Numbered from the stretch's first letter, positions 1 to 9,029 are shown. The stretch is DNA of 64,000 bases from Agapanthus africanus (GCA_030015575.1 CM057337.1:333384583-333448582), one strand, 5' to 3'. Translations and numbers: made by a program. The notes: generated by a model not told the origin, from the letters alone.

Positions 1-741
1 GATTTTATAACCCGATGGTGCAATCTCTCCATCAAATGCGAACCGCCGATAGAGTAAGACCAATCTGTCAGTCTCCTTTTCGGAAATCTTAACAATTGGA
101 TGGCCCCGTTTCTATGTACCGCGGGTCTCAAAACATTCCAAGAGCTGACCAGAAAAGTCCAGATGTTGAAATGCTCAAAGCAGGAGTCCTCCTCTGACTC
201 CCAAAATAACAATAGGTCCTGGAGAAACCGAAAGGACGAAAATCGCAAAGGCGGAGGTTCTGATGATACTGAATCTTTTAACACTTCGGCTAACCGAAAT
301 AAGCAAGGGATGAGCGGGCCTAATGCCAACCAGCCTCGGAAGCCAGTGTTCGGAGTGGGAGGAGAATCTCCACTAAAAGAGAAGCTGGATATGGTCTATT
401 CCTTCAGAAGGGACAAAATCCGTAAAATATTCAAAGACGCCCTGAAGAACGGTCTACAACTGCCAGAGTCAAAAAGACCGCAGGAAGCAAATAGGACCGA
501 CGACCCCAAATACTGCCCCTATCACAGAGTGATAGGTCATGCCATTGAGGACTGCTTCGTCTTCAAAGATTGGGTCGAAAAGCAATACAAGGCAGGAGAG
601 ATAGAACTGTCCAAAGGCGTGTTAACAAACAGTCAAGCTGCAACCGCCAATTTCATACAAACGGAGACCGAAGTTCTTCATGAAACCGATTCTCTCAGAC
701 ATCTGCCTTTCTCTGAAAACAATGGACCACCACGTCATTAA
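1..741 (+). pseudogene. gag fragment of T1 (Tat-like), interrupted by a stop codon
   Basis: The frame is open from base 1 except for a TAA at 55-57. From 100 a 213-codon stretch stays open to the stop at 739-741. The first part (DFITRWCNLSIKC) and the run TFQEL match the middle of plant gypsy capsid proteins. Near residue 138 of the 213-codon part, a CPYH...GH...DC motif followed by a lysine/glutamate-rich helix is typical of Tat-type gag C-termini. The segment between is hydrophilic, rich in Asn, Arg and Ser, as expected of a nucleocapsid linker. The capsid start is upstream of the window and no pol follows, so this is a truncated, non-functional gag. The family call is inferred from motifs only. 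Confidence 0.72.
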
Positions 742-932
742 ACTGGGAACAGTCGACCTCTAAGTCGTTAAACTGGGAATGTAAAAAAAAATGTGTGTAT
801 ATAAAAAAAATGTGTAAATAAAAGAAAAATAAAGAAAAGCCGAAATGATGGGGCAACCGCGAATAAAAGCCGAAATGATAGGGCAATCGTGATTTTCGTG
901 ATAAGAAAAGCTGAAATGATAGAGCAATCACG
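732..932 (+). repeat. Short direct repeats after T1 gag
   Basis: Two copies of a unit containing GTCRTTAAACTGGGAA start at 734 and 764 (30-bp period). Three copies of a unit with GAAATGATRGRGCAA follow at about 836, 866 and 907. They begin inside the last gag codons and continue into non-coding A-rich sequence, forming the first of several unrelated tandem arrays in T1. Confidence 0.75.
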
Positions 933-980
933 GTAAAACAAATAAACAACAACAAAACAACAAAAAAAACAGCGGCGAAT

Positions 981-1393
981 GATGAGTCGCTCCTGGTACC
1001 ATATTCCAGTGCAGCGATGCAGACGCCAACCAAATTCCAATCCCCATACTCCAAACGGCAAATGATGAGTCGCTCCTGGTACCATATTCCAGTGCAGCGA
1101 TGCAGACGCCAACCAAATTCCAAATCCCATACCCCAACGACGAATGATGAGTCGCTCCTGGTACCATATTCCAGTGCAGCGATGCAGACGCCAACCAAAT
1201 TCCAATCCCCATACTCCAAACGGCGAATGATGAGTCGCTCCTGGTACCATATTCCAGTGCAGCGATGCAGACGCCAACCAAATTCCAAATCCCATACCCC
1301 AACGGCGAATGATGAGTCGCTCCTGGTACCATATTTAAGTGCAGCGATGCAGACGCCAACAAAGTCCCGATTCTGGCCCTACGGTCTGGATCA
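981..1393 (+). repeat. 82/83-bp tandem array with alternating (dimeric) units
   Basis: Five units start with GATGAGTCGCTCCTGG at 981, 1064, 1146, 1229 and 1311. Spacings alternate 83, 82, 83, 82 bp because two unit types alternate: one with CCAATCCCCATACTCC and one with CCAAATCCCATACCCC near the end. The effective unit is therefore a 165-bp dimer repeated twice plus a diverged fifth copy. The long reading frames crossing it in several frames are by-products of the repeat and are not genes. Confidence 0.9.
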
Positions 1394-1546
1394 TACATCC
1401 TGTAAAACCGTATACAATCCACGGGAGTAAAACGATCCCAATCTCTCCCAAGTCCTACCGGTAAGACTACATTCAAAGTCCCACTAAAAATAAAGAAAAG
1501 AAAAAAAATAAAATAAAATAAATGGTATGTCCATAAGCAAAATGGG

Positions 1547-1880
1547 CACGGATGAAAACCCGAAAGGGCTCCGTGAGTAAAAACAGCAGGACTGCCGACG
1601 AGTTTGTGAAAACCAGAAAGGGCGCAAACTCGTAAAAAAAAGAGAGAGATGAAATGCACTCGCAAAGTCCTCTCGACTTTGTGAGGAGAAAATTCCCGCG
1701 TGAGATCCTTACGACTCACAAAGGAGCAACACACTTAGGAGTCCCCACGACTCCTAAGGAGAAAATACACTTACGAGATCCTTTCGACTCATAGGAAGAA
1801 AATGCTTTTATGGGACCCTTACGGCCCATAAAATTGAAAAGTCTTAGGTGATAGGGACCTAAAACCTGTCTCCTAAGCCA
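1547..1880 (+). other. String of hairpins with changing stems and conserved loops (T1 leader/UTR)
   Basis: Two hairpins share the loop TGAAAACCMGAAAGGGC but have different stems: 1547-1552/1570-1575 and 1598-1608/1623-1633. Five further hairpins follow at 1659-1685, 1700-1719, 1734-1758, 1773-1792 and 1806-1833. Their loops are five-base pyrimidine-rich runs (CTCTC, CTTAC, CCCAC, CTTTC, CTTAC), and three of the five have a bulged A at the same position. Stem sequences differ between copies while pairing is kept (one mismatch, in the 1773 copy). The linkers between them share an AAGGAGAAAAT-like core. A last pair, CTTAGG/CCTAAG, lies at 1843-1848/1872-1877. I interpret this as a tandemly duplicated structured RNA; function unknown. 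Confidence 0.7.
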
Positions 1881-1899
1881 TCGTTTCCTAATAAGCAAG

Positions 1900-2135
1900 C
1901 GCAAATGATGATTCGCTCCTGGTACCATATCCCAGTGTAGCGATACTGATGCCAAGCAAAAACCAATTTCCAAGCCCTCCCGGGGCAAATGATGAGTTGC
2001 TCCTGGCATTATTCCAGTGCAGCAATGCAGATGCCAAACAAAAAAAAACAATTCCCAAATCCTCTCATGACAAATGATGATTCGCTCCTAGTACCATATT
2101 GCAGTGTAGCGATGCTGATGTCAACCCAAATCAAA
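1900..2135 (+). repeat. Degenerate relatives of the 82/83-bp repeat
   Basis: Three diverged copies of the upstream unit (CAAATGATGATTCGCTCCTGG-like starts near 1905, 1987 and 2071) are recognisable with substitutions and small indels. They lie after the hairpin cluster, so that cluster is embedded within an older, larger array. Confidence 0.75.
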
Positions 2136-2158
2136 TCAAACCAACAACCTCTACTGCG

Positions 2159-2760
2159 GAATCATGCTCCGTCCCAGAATGCACCCCGTGTTGAAATCAT
2201 GCTTCGTCTCGGAATATCTACCTTCCCTGCCGGAATTATGCTCTGCCTCGGAATTAAATCAACCAACAAGCTCTGTGTCGGAATTATACTTCGTCTTAGA
2301 ATGCACCCCGTGTCGAAATGATGCTTCGCCTCGGTGTACCTGCCTTCCCTGTCGGAATTATGCTTCGTCTCGGAATCAACCAACGACCTCCTCCCCGGAA
2401 TTATGCTCCGCCTCGGAATTAAATCAACCAACGACCTCCTCGCCGGAATTATGCTCCGCCTCGGAATCAAGTCAACCAGCAAGCTCTGCGTCGGAATTAT
2501 GCTTCGTCTCAGAATGCACCCCATGTCGAAATGATGCTTCGCCTCGGTATACCCGCCTTCCCAGTCGAAATTATGTTTCTCCTCGGGATCAAGTCAACCA
2601 ACAAGCTCTGCGCCGGAATCATGCTCCGTCTTAGAATGTACCCCGTGTCGAAATCATGCTTCGCCTCGGAAGTATATGCCTTCCACGTCGGAATTATGCT
2701 TCGCCTGGGAATCAACCTTTGCATCATAATTATGCTTCGGTCAGAATATCTGCCGCTCTT
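2159..2760 (+). repeat. Complex repeat region leading into the 20-bp array
   Basis: Units combining GGAATTATGCTYCG with a CAACCAACRAGCTCTG segment recur every 45-50 bp. A longer segment with GAATGCACCCCGTGTCG recurs near 2169, 2300, 2512 and 2635. The core GGAATNATGCTCCG is the same as in the 20-bp array that follows, so this looks like an intermediate, expanded form of it. Confidence 0.8.
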
Positions 2761-3440
2761 CGGAAAGATGCTCCGAACTCTAGAATCATGCTCCGCCCTT
2801 CAGAACGATGCTCCGAACCTTGGAATTATGCTCCGCCCTTCGGAATGATGCTCCGAATCCTGGAATCATGCTCCGATCATCGGAATGATGCTCCGATCTC
2901 TGGAATTATGCTCCGCCCTTCGGAATGATGCTCCGAATCCTGGAATCATGCTCCGATCATCGGAATGATGCTCCGATCTCTGGAATTATGCTCCGCCCTT
3001 CGGAACGATGCTCCGATCTCTGGAATTATGCTCCGCCCTTCGGAATGATGCTCCGAATCAAGGAATCATGCTCCGATCATCGGAATGATGCTCCGATCTA
3101 TGGAATTATGCTCCGCTCTTCGGAAAGATGCTCCGAACTCTGGAATCATGCTCCGTCCTTCGGAACGATGCACCGAACCTTGGAATTATGCTCCGCCCTT
3201 CGGAATGATGCTCTGAATCCTGGAATCATGCTCCGATCATCGGAATGATGCTCCGATCTATGGAATTATGCTCCGCCCTTCGGAATGATACTCCGATCTC
3301 TGGAATTATGCTCCGCCCTTCGGAACGATGCTCCGAACCCTGGAATTATGCTCCCCCCTTCGGAACGATGCTCCGATATCTGGAATTATGCTCCGCAAAT
3401 CAGAATGATGCTCCGAACCCCGGGAATCATGCTCCCCGGG
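2761..3440 (+). repeat. 20-bp minisatellite with 80-bp higher-order units
   Basis: From 2761 to 3420 there are 33 monomers of 20 bp in constant phase, each with core GGAATNATGCTCCG and a variable last 4-6 bases. Groups of four monomers form 80-bp higher-order units, for example 2821-2900 and 2901-2980. A one-base shift ends the register at 3421. Overlapping reading frames across the array arise because stop codons are rare in the unit. I do not regard them as genes. Confidence 0.92.
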
Positions 3441-3534
3441 ATGATGCTCCACCCCTGGAATGATGTTCTACCTCGAAGTCCAACTTCAAGATCCATCAAT
3501 TTCATGCACACAACTCAAATGTGCGGTGTGCATT

Positions 3535-3551
3535 TATTGATGGGGGCACTT
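3535..3551 (+). other. Polypurine tract of T1
   Basis: A run TTGATGGGGGCACTT lies immediately before TGTTGGAG, the presumed LTR start. This is the usual position and composition of the plus-strand primer in plant Ty3/gypsy elements of the Tat/Athila branch. Confidence 0.65.
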
Positions 3552-3769
3552 TGTTGGAGTAAAAATTTACACCCCAGTTGACCGAGTCAAAGTCAGGGTC
3601 AACCCCCAAGCTAGATGGGCCCAAGCCCAGGTCAAGCGGGCCCATGCCAAAGTCGAGCCCGCAGCCAGCCTCCCCCATGCCAACAACAAAATCATGTAAT
3701 AAATAATTTTTATGTAATTTTTTATGCATGAATGTATGCAAAATGGGCATAAAGCCAATTTTTTGTAAG

Positions 3770-3813
3770 CCCATGGCTTATGTGCAAAAATGAAATGGCA
3801 CATGAGCCATGGG
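3770..3813 (+). other. 16-bp stem hairpin in T1 U3
   Basis: Bases 3770-3785 pair with 3798-3813 over 16 positions (one would be a U-G pair in RNA), with a 12-base A-rich loop. It lies 56 bases upstream of the TATA box. A degenerate direct repeat of the left half (GCAAAATG...AGCCCA) surrounds it. Confidence 0.8.
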
Positions 3814-3868
3814 ATAGGCAAAATGCCATTTTGTGAAGCCCAAGGGGCTATATGCAAATATGTAAGTC

Positions 3869-3876
3869 TATAAAAG
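3869..3876 (+). promoter_or_regulatory. TATA box of the T1 LTR
   Basis: TATAAAAG at 3869-3876, about 320 bp after the LTR start, followed by a CT-rich transcribed-leader-like segment. The position fits a U3 promoter of a plant LTR. Confidence 0.65.
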
Positions 3877-3950
3877 GCAACATGATGAATAAAAAGGAGA
3901 ACACTTTCATTCTCTTAAAAACCTAGGGTTTGTATTTCTTTCCTTTTTCT

Positions 3951-4192
3951 GAAGGTCTCAAACCTTCTTCTTTCTTCTGAATTAAATCAAGAGTTTTACT
4001 CTTCCTTTTCAAAAACAAAATAGTTTTTCACCACCAAACCCACAAAGGGGGACTTGGATCTGTCTTTAGATCCCCAAAAGGAGAGATTTTGAGATCTCAC
4101 ATCTCTTGATCTTCAAGATCCAGCTAACAGAGGAGGAAGAAGAAGAACCCCTTCTATTAACCCCAAAAAACACACTCAGGAGTCCAACTCCT
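3951..4192 (+). other. Chain of short hairpins downstream of the T1 TATA box
   Basis: Perfect inverted repeats follow one another: 3951-3956/3962-3967, 3989-3994/3998-4003, 4056-4061/4068-4073, 4083-4087/4094-4098, 4108-4112/4116-4120 and 4178-4183/4187-4192. Loops are 3-6 bases. The stretch is non-coding. Confidence 0.6.
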
Positions 4193-4261
4193 CTCTGATT
4201 TCTCTTCCGAGAAATTTTTTTAGGCTAAAAGCCTCTTTTTCTCGCCGGCGCTAAGCGCAGA

Positions 4262-4640
4262 GCGCCCGCGTGCCGACACGTGGCGCGCTTGCGCTCCAGC
4301 GCTCAGCGCTCGAGCGCAAAGCGCCCACGTGCCGACACGTGGCGCGCTTGCACTACAGCGCTCAAGCGCAAAGCGCCCACGTGCCGATACGTGGCGCGCT
4401 TGCGCTCGAGCGCAAATCCCCCCGGTGCCGACACGTGGCGCGCTTGCGCTCAAGCGCAAGCGCTCAGGCGCAAGTCGCCCCCGCGCCGACACGTGGCGCG
4501 CAAGCGCTCAGGCGCAAGTCGCCCCCGTGCCGACACGTGGCGCAATTGCGCTCGAGCGTCAGGCGCTGAAGCGCAAAGCGCCCACGTGCCGAAGCGCTCA
4601 AGCGCAGAGCGCCCACGTGCCGACACGTGGCACTCTAGCG
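4262..4640 (+). repeat. GC-rich tandem array with paired CACGTG motifs
   Basis: A unit of 44-59 bp recurs. ACACGTGG (or ATACGTGG) occurs at 4276, 4335, 4387, 4431, 4489, 4533 and 4623, separated by stretches of AGCGCTCAAGCGC-type sequence. In several copies CCACGTG and CACGTGG flank the spacer CCGA, making a 7-bp inverted repeat of G-box cores. Copy length varies through loss or gain of AGCGC-rich pieces. Confidence 0.85.
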
Positions 4641-4724
4641 CCTGAGCGCACAGCACCTGGGCGTACAGCGCCCAAGGTGCTGCCCCCACGCATCCTTTGG
4701 ATGCCTTTTCTTCCCTTTTTTTCT

Positions 4725-4795
4725 TATATATATACATATATATATATATATATACATATATACATATATATACATATGTGCACACACACATACAC
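4725..4795 (+). repeat. (TA)n/(CA)n microsatellite
   Basis: Alternating TA with interspersed TACATA from 4725 to about 4778, then a short CA run. Simple repeat. Confidence 0.95.
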
Positions 4796-4810
4796 CACGA
4801 CACTGTTCCT

Positions 4811-5072
4811 GTTAGAAAAAAATTTCTAACGGGGCGCTGCCCGGCACCCCGCAAGAGAGCTGCTAGCCCTCTTGACCCCCAGCCCGCTATCCGGGTAGCG
4901 GGACCCCCGTAAAAACTCTGTGTGGCTCCCAATATATCCAAAACCCCCCTTTCAAAACACAACACTTGCATACTGCACATTGAGTTCGCATGACCAGTTT
5001 AACCCATTAATCGGAGGTTCCCTCGCTCCAAAGGCGAGGGGTAATTAACGGCAGCTTAGTCCACGGCTGCCG
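4811..5072 (+). other. Second hairpin chain near the end of the T1 LTR
   Basis: Perfect stems at 4811-4818/4823-4830 (8 bp), 4852-4857/4869-4874 (6 bp), 4883-4889/4896-4902 (7 bp), 5020-5026/5034-5040 (7 bp) and 5049-5055/5066-5072 (7 bp), with loops of 4-11 bases. Most are GC-rich. There are more than expected by chance in 260 bases. Confidence 0.65.
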
Positions 5073-5090
5073 GAGATTCGGATCCCCACA

Positions 5091-6220
5091 ATCATTAAAC
5101 CCCGACCTATCCTAGGCAGGGGGAATCTGTAGTACGCCTGACAAGCGCGTGCGTATTCCCATCTCAATGGGGTGACGAAAAACACCCTACACACATGTCT
5201 ATGATTTCGTGGATTTTATACGGTGATTTGATTTTGTGCGTGTGGTACGCACTCGATTTGATTTTTGCACTCGGTATAGCTTATATGTGCTTGCAGTGCA
5301 TTGATTTGTATTTTGTGCACGCAGTTGCACACGTTTACGATTTATACACCCTGGTATACTCGGTGCTGCTTTTATGCGTTTGAGTTATTGATTGTATTTC
5401 ATGCAATTGCTGCACCAGATTCGTATTTTGCACATTAGTTGCACTAAATTTGCATTTCTTGCATTTGTTGCACTGGACAGATGCTTTTGTGCACACCCGT
5501 TGCACTTAGTTTTGCTTTGTGCGTATTGTGGCACCTGTATTTGGATCTGATTTCCATGCGCACCAGATGCATGCGATTATTGGATACGCCTTTTGAGGCT
5601 GATTTTGCTTTTGAGCACTTCGTTTTCATATTGGGCACTATATTGTGTAGTAGCAAAGCAGGACTGATCTGAGGACAGGACCTAAGTACTTTGCATGCAT
5701 TAAAAGATTACCAAAAGGGTTTTCAAGAGGATCTATAGTCTCGCTATTTTCATACGTATCTGTGGGCGACGTGAATATTTATAAAGGAAAACCTTGTAGG
5801 ATATTTTCAAAACGACGGAACGTATATTTAGTAAAATGTATATGGACATATATTATTATTTTAAACTGAGCGTCCGTCACTTATGCCGTGAGTTACGCAT
5901 CACACGACAATTTAGAAAAGATTTTTGCATGTATTTTATTCAGATTTTGGAGTTTTCAATGATGCGTACTATACACGTATTATAGTATTTGACTAGTGTG
6001 TATTGGATTTCAGATTTCGAGATCTGCGTCTCTACTATATCTTCGAGGATATGCGTGCAAATCCTATAATTTGCGTGACGCTTGACGGAGTTGATTTTGA
6101 GTTTTTATACTCGTTTTCACGCGCACTTGACGCGTTATGTTATTTCTGCGTTTTCCATGATTTCGGAGCCCCGTTGGTTTGAGCTGATTATTGAAAGGTT
6201 TTAGATTTTGGGGCTTTAAA
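5091..6220. other. Unassigned non-coding stretch rich in TGCAC
   Basis: No convincing coding region; frames are short and lack motifs. From about 5240 to 5640 the + strand is T-rich and contains at least ten TGCAC/GTGCA motifs at irregular spacing. It lies between the presumed end of T1 and the 3' end of G1, so it may be the 3' untranslated part of G1 or an older fragment. Confidence 0.5.
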
Positions 6221-6259
6221 TTTAAATTCGAGGACCAAATTTATTTAAGGGGGGAAGAC
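6221..6259 (+). other. 3' end of the G1 interior and its polypurine tract
   Basis: AAATTCGAGGACCAAAT is followed by AAGGGGGGAAGAC at 6247-6259, directly before TGTAAC. The same arrangement is seen on the minus strand at 21666 and 53111 and is characteristic of plant Ty3/gypsy chromoviruses (Del/Tekay type). The coding part of G1 is not recognisable to the left. Confidence 0.75.
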
Positions 6260-8163
6260 TGTAACATTTCAGAAAATATAAAATATTATTTTTGGGAATT
6301 TAATATTAAAATAATATATTTCCCGAAAACTGCCCGATTTGCGAAATTGGGGTTTTCGAAAAAGGGTATAAATATATATCAATATTTGCGAAATAAATGA
6401 AAATTAAAATGATTTATTCATTTAATAATATATTTAACGGGTTTGGCAAGTTTAAAATTTATTATACGCAGTTTTGATAAAAACCCAATTAGTGCACTGC
6501 CAATCGCGATTAAACCAAATCCGTATTTCTATAGTTTTCATGGTTAGTGCACCATGACATGTTTCATTTGGTTACATGTTATTTCATTTGTGGTTTTATA
6601 TGGGTGTATGCATTTTGGTGAGAAAAAGAAAAGGAAAAAGAAAAGTCAAAGGGGGGGACAAAATGATTAGGTTAGGTGGGCTTTTGGAGAGAGAGAGAGT
6701 GAGTGAATAATAGTGAGAGAGGGGGGGCTGCTGCCCTAACCCTTGGCCATCATTTTCTCCTCTTTCTTCTTCATCTCCTCAACCCCACAACCCTCCTCAA
6801 AGAACCTTAGATCTATCTCCAATCCCCAAAACCCTACACTCCCTTCACAAAACTTAATCCCCGTCTCCTCCTCTACACGATGAACCGAGCAAAGTAGGAT
6901 TTTGACGACTTTGGAAAGTTAGTGCTGCCTAGGGGGATCAAATGAGGTATAATTCCTTCCCTTTGGATTAGTTTTGTGTGATATCGTGTTTTGGATGTCG
7001 TTTTATGATGTTGCTGACCTGCTGTGACCCCGAGCATTTACTTGGAAAACAAACAGTAAGATAGTGTTGTACCTGTAACCCTAAGTGACCACCTGAAGAA
7101 CGAAACCCTTCCCACCAGTTTTGGCCGGCTGCTAGTGAAGAAAATCCGGCGACCTTGGGTGAATAGGAGAGCTAGGGTTTGGATTTTTTAGGGTGGTTAC
7201 CTGATGATGTTTAGAGGTGTTTGGTCCTACTAGATTTTTGTGTAATGACTATGGGTAAAATCTGGGGGCTGTTGTGAGTATTTTCTTGACCATGGGAACA
7301 TGATCCCTGACCTGGACCATAGAAGTGATCCCGATGCACAAACTTTAGAATTGACCCATATCAGTTTTATGACTTTTAGAGTGCCTACTGTGAATCTGGG
7401 ATGACCTGGAGAATATCTGAGACAACCAAACAACACCAAGGACCCATTTTTGACTATAGGAGACCATCATGACAAAATGAAGCCCATAGGAGCCAGGGGG
7501 CCGGCGAGGCCGGATTTTAATGGTATGTGGCTGGCCACTTGGTGAGGGTAGGGGCCTAGGTTGGTTCAGTAGCTCACATATACCTTATACATCACCCTAA
7601 ACTTGTTTGCTTGGATTTATTTGACCTGAGTCAAAATATGGGAACACTTGTGTGTGATTTAGGATATGTTTTCCGTATTTTGAATGATGAGTTTTGATAT
7701 TTGGATTCGTTTTTGGTTGTCGCATGTTTGTACATCGACAACAAAGGTTGTTTGATTGATTTGGTACGCATATGCTATAGGTTCTAACCTACGAGCAATG
7801 CGTGTGCCGTTTTGGTTTTCCATCTTGATTTTAATATCGTTACGATATGTGTTGTTATTGTAGGTACCTTCGCGTGGATTCCGAAGCGACGGAGCGAGGC
7901 GTCATCAACTTCGGCGAGCAAGGACTACGGTGAGTAGATTTATATCTACCGGGGAAGTCGGGTGGATGGCGTATAGCACCCCCGCAAAGTTTTGATGGAA
8001 GACTGATTTATAGAATATGGTTAAGGAAACCTAGATTAGGAAACTAAGGTTAGAATGTAGATAGCTATGAAATCATATTAGAAACTAGAGGATAGTTAGA
8101 AGTGATACGTTACGACTATCATAGGATTGCGTTTAGCGATATTGCCGTTTAGGGTACTATAGG
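6260..8163 (+). repeat. G1 3' LTR, first segment
   Basis: It starts TGTAAC after the PPT. It is interrupted at 8163 by G2 and resumes at 28460, ending GTCGTGACA at 31314. Total length without the insertion is about 4.75 kb. Segment content: a pyrimidine-rich leader (6720-6880), a donor-like AG|GTAT at 6946/6947, an intron-like stretch to 7863, a GC-rich island at 7864-7929 and a hairpin at 7934-7949. The short reading frame in this stretch carries no recognisable domain. Confidence 0.82.
6947..7929 (+). other. Putative intron 1 and exon 2 of an LTR-encoded leader (G1)
   Basis: GAG|GTATAA at 6944-6952 could be a splice donor. TTATTGTAG ending at 7863 could be an acceptor. The 66-bp GC-rich island 7864-7929 is followed by GTGAGT at 7930-7935, a near-consensus donor, then the inverted repeat GTAGAT...ATCTAC. 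The same order occurs in G2, G3 and the gypsy solo LTR. Seen: the signals and spacing. Inferred: that they are used as introns. Confidence 0.5.
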
Positions 8164-8961
8164 TGTCACGACCCGAAATTGGCACGTGACGGTCCTAATA
8201 CTACGCAACGCCTCCAGACGTAACGCAGTAAAAGAAAGCCAAAACCCAGAAATCTAAACCATAAAAATACGGAAAAGATAATAAAAGTTTTGGAAACATT
8301 TGAAATCACAACCCAAATTCTTTAAAAAAGTCCACTTTTTCTTTAAAATTTTGGCAGCACCTCCTTTGTAAAACAAGCCCCCAAAAAGGGTACAACATAA
8401 ATATAAAGTAAATCATCCCAAACGGGAGCAAAATCCACGCCCAACGGCGGAAAACAACACCACAACAGATATACGACGCCGTAGCGAAGAAATAAGAGAC
8501 AAAAGAAAGGAAACTATATAAAGACACAAATCCACAATAATATACAATATCGTCCTCACCAAGTCTCTAAGTCACAACATACTGGTAGTAGATGGAGAGT
8601 ACAAGATACAACGAATATACAATACAATCTCAGATAACCACCAAACCCACCTGGGCAAAACTGCACACTAACAGGCGAAGTGGTATCCGCAGCCAAAAGA
8701 TGATAGATAAGTGAATAGCCAGCCTCGACTACTCTGGGAAAACACCTGCAATACCTGTGGCACAACGGGGGTGAGTTGCCAACTCGTGAATAGTAAATAA
8801 CATATGCAGGTAATCGCAAGAATATACGTACAGCGTGAATCTAAGATATGACAATTGCAGTAATAACAGGTCATATGAGTACGAAATAATGGAAAGTACA
8901 CTAACAAGTACCACCAATATATAAAGCAATAATGATATGACAACAGTATTCAATAGTCATG
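8164..8961 (-). repeat. G2 3' LTR, first segment
   Basis: TGTCACGACCCGAAATTGG at the left border matches 24299 onward. It includes the block TGTGGCACAACGGGGGTGAG at 8756-8775, shared with the other gypsy LTRs here. It is broken after TCATG (8957-8961) by insertion of A1; the sequence resumes at 18366 with a second TCATG. Reading frames in it are duplicated in the other LTR and have no motif. Confidence 0.9.
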
Positions 8962-9029
8962 TGATTGAAAAGACTTCTTGATTGGATGTAAAAGTATCAA
9001 TTCAAATGATCCCCGGCAACGGCGCCATT
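8962..9029 (-). other. Extra tail beyond the A1 3' LTR containing a second PBS
   Basis: Between the TSD and the normal LTR edge (TGATTGAAACG at 9030) lie 68 extra bases. They start TGATTGAAAAG, resembling the LTR edge, and contain at 9008-9027 a 20-base perfect copy of the tRNA-Asp 3' end, the same site that follows the 5' LTR. The sequence therefore extends from the LTR into PBS/leader sequence before the TSD. Confidence 0.8.

Larger units (their letters stand above)
1..5090 (+). mobile_element. T1: 3' part of a Tat-like Ty3/gypsy LTR element lacking pol
   Basis: The order seen is gag remnant (1-741), about 2.8 kb of stacked tandem repeats and hairpins, a PPT at 3535-3551 and an LTR from 3552 with a TATA box. 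No protease, reverse transcriptase, RNase H or integrase motif lies between gag and the PPT in any frame. Tandem repeats in the 3' untranslated part are known from plant Tat/Ogre elements, and gag-only LTR elements (TR-GAG type) are also known. T1 combines both. The 5' LTR and PBS are outside the window. The right border at 5090 is a guess from a CA end and cannot be verified without the left TSD. Confidence 0.7.
3552..5090 (+). repeat. T1 3' LTR (right border tentative)
   Basis: It starts with TGTTGGAG just after the PPT, contains a TATA box at 3869, and is followed by a pyrimidine-rich leader-like stretch, a GC-rich minisatellite (4262-4640) and a series of hairpins. I place the end at a CCCCACA at 5090. 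The second LTR is not in the window, so neither length nor end can be confirmed. No gene is present in it. Confidence 0.55.

Noticed and set aside
695..1734. Minus-strand frames of 175-268 codons with repeated HRCTGIWYQE
   Set aside because: They cross the 82/83-bp repeat in several frames and run opposite to the element.
2159..3440. Possible CRISPR-like array (short repeats with variable ends)
   Set aside because: Units are contiguous 20-mers with related variable parts, no unique spacers, in eukaryotic retroelement context.
2531..3581. Overlapping frames of 70-107 codons with repeated MLR and CSALRND motifs
   Set aside because: They follow the 20-bp minisatellite in all phases; repeated amino-acid patterns come from the DNA repeat and no domain is present.
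4220..4980. Ala/Arg-rich frames on both strands
   Set aside because: Artefact of the GC-rich array, where stop codons are rare.
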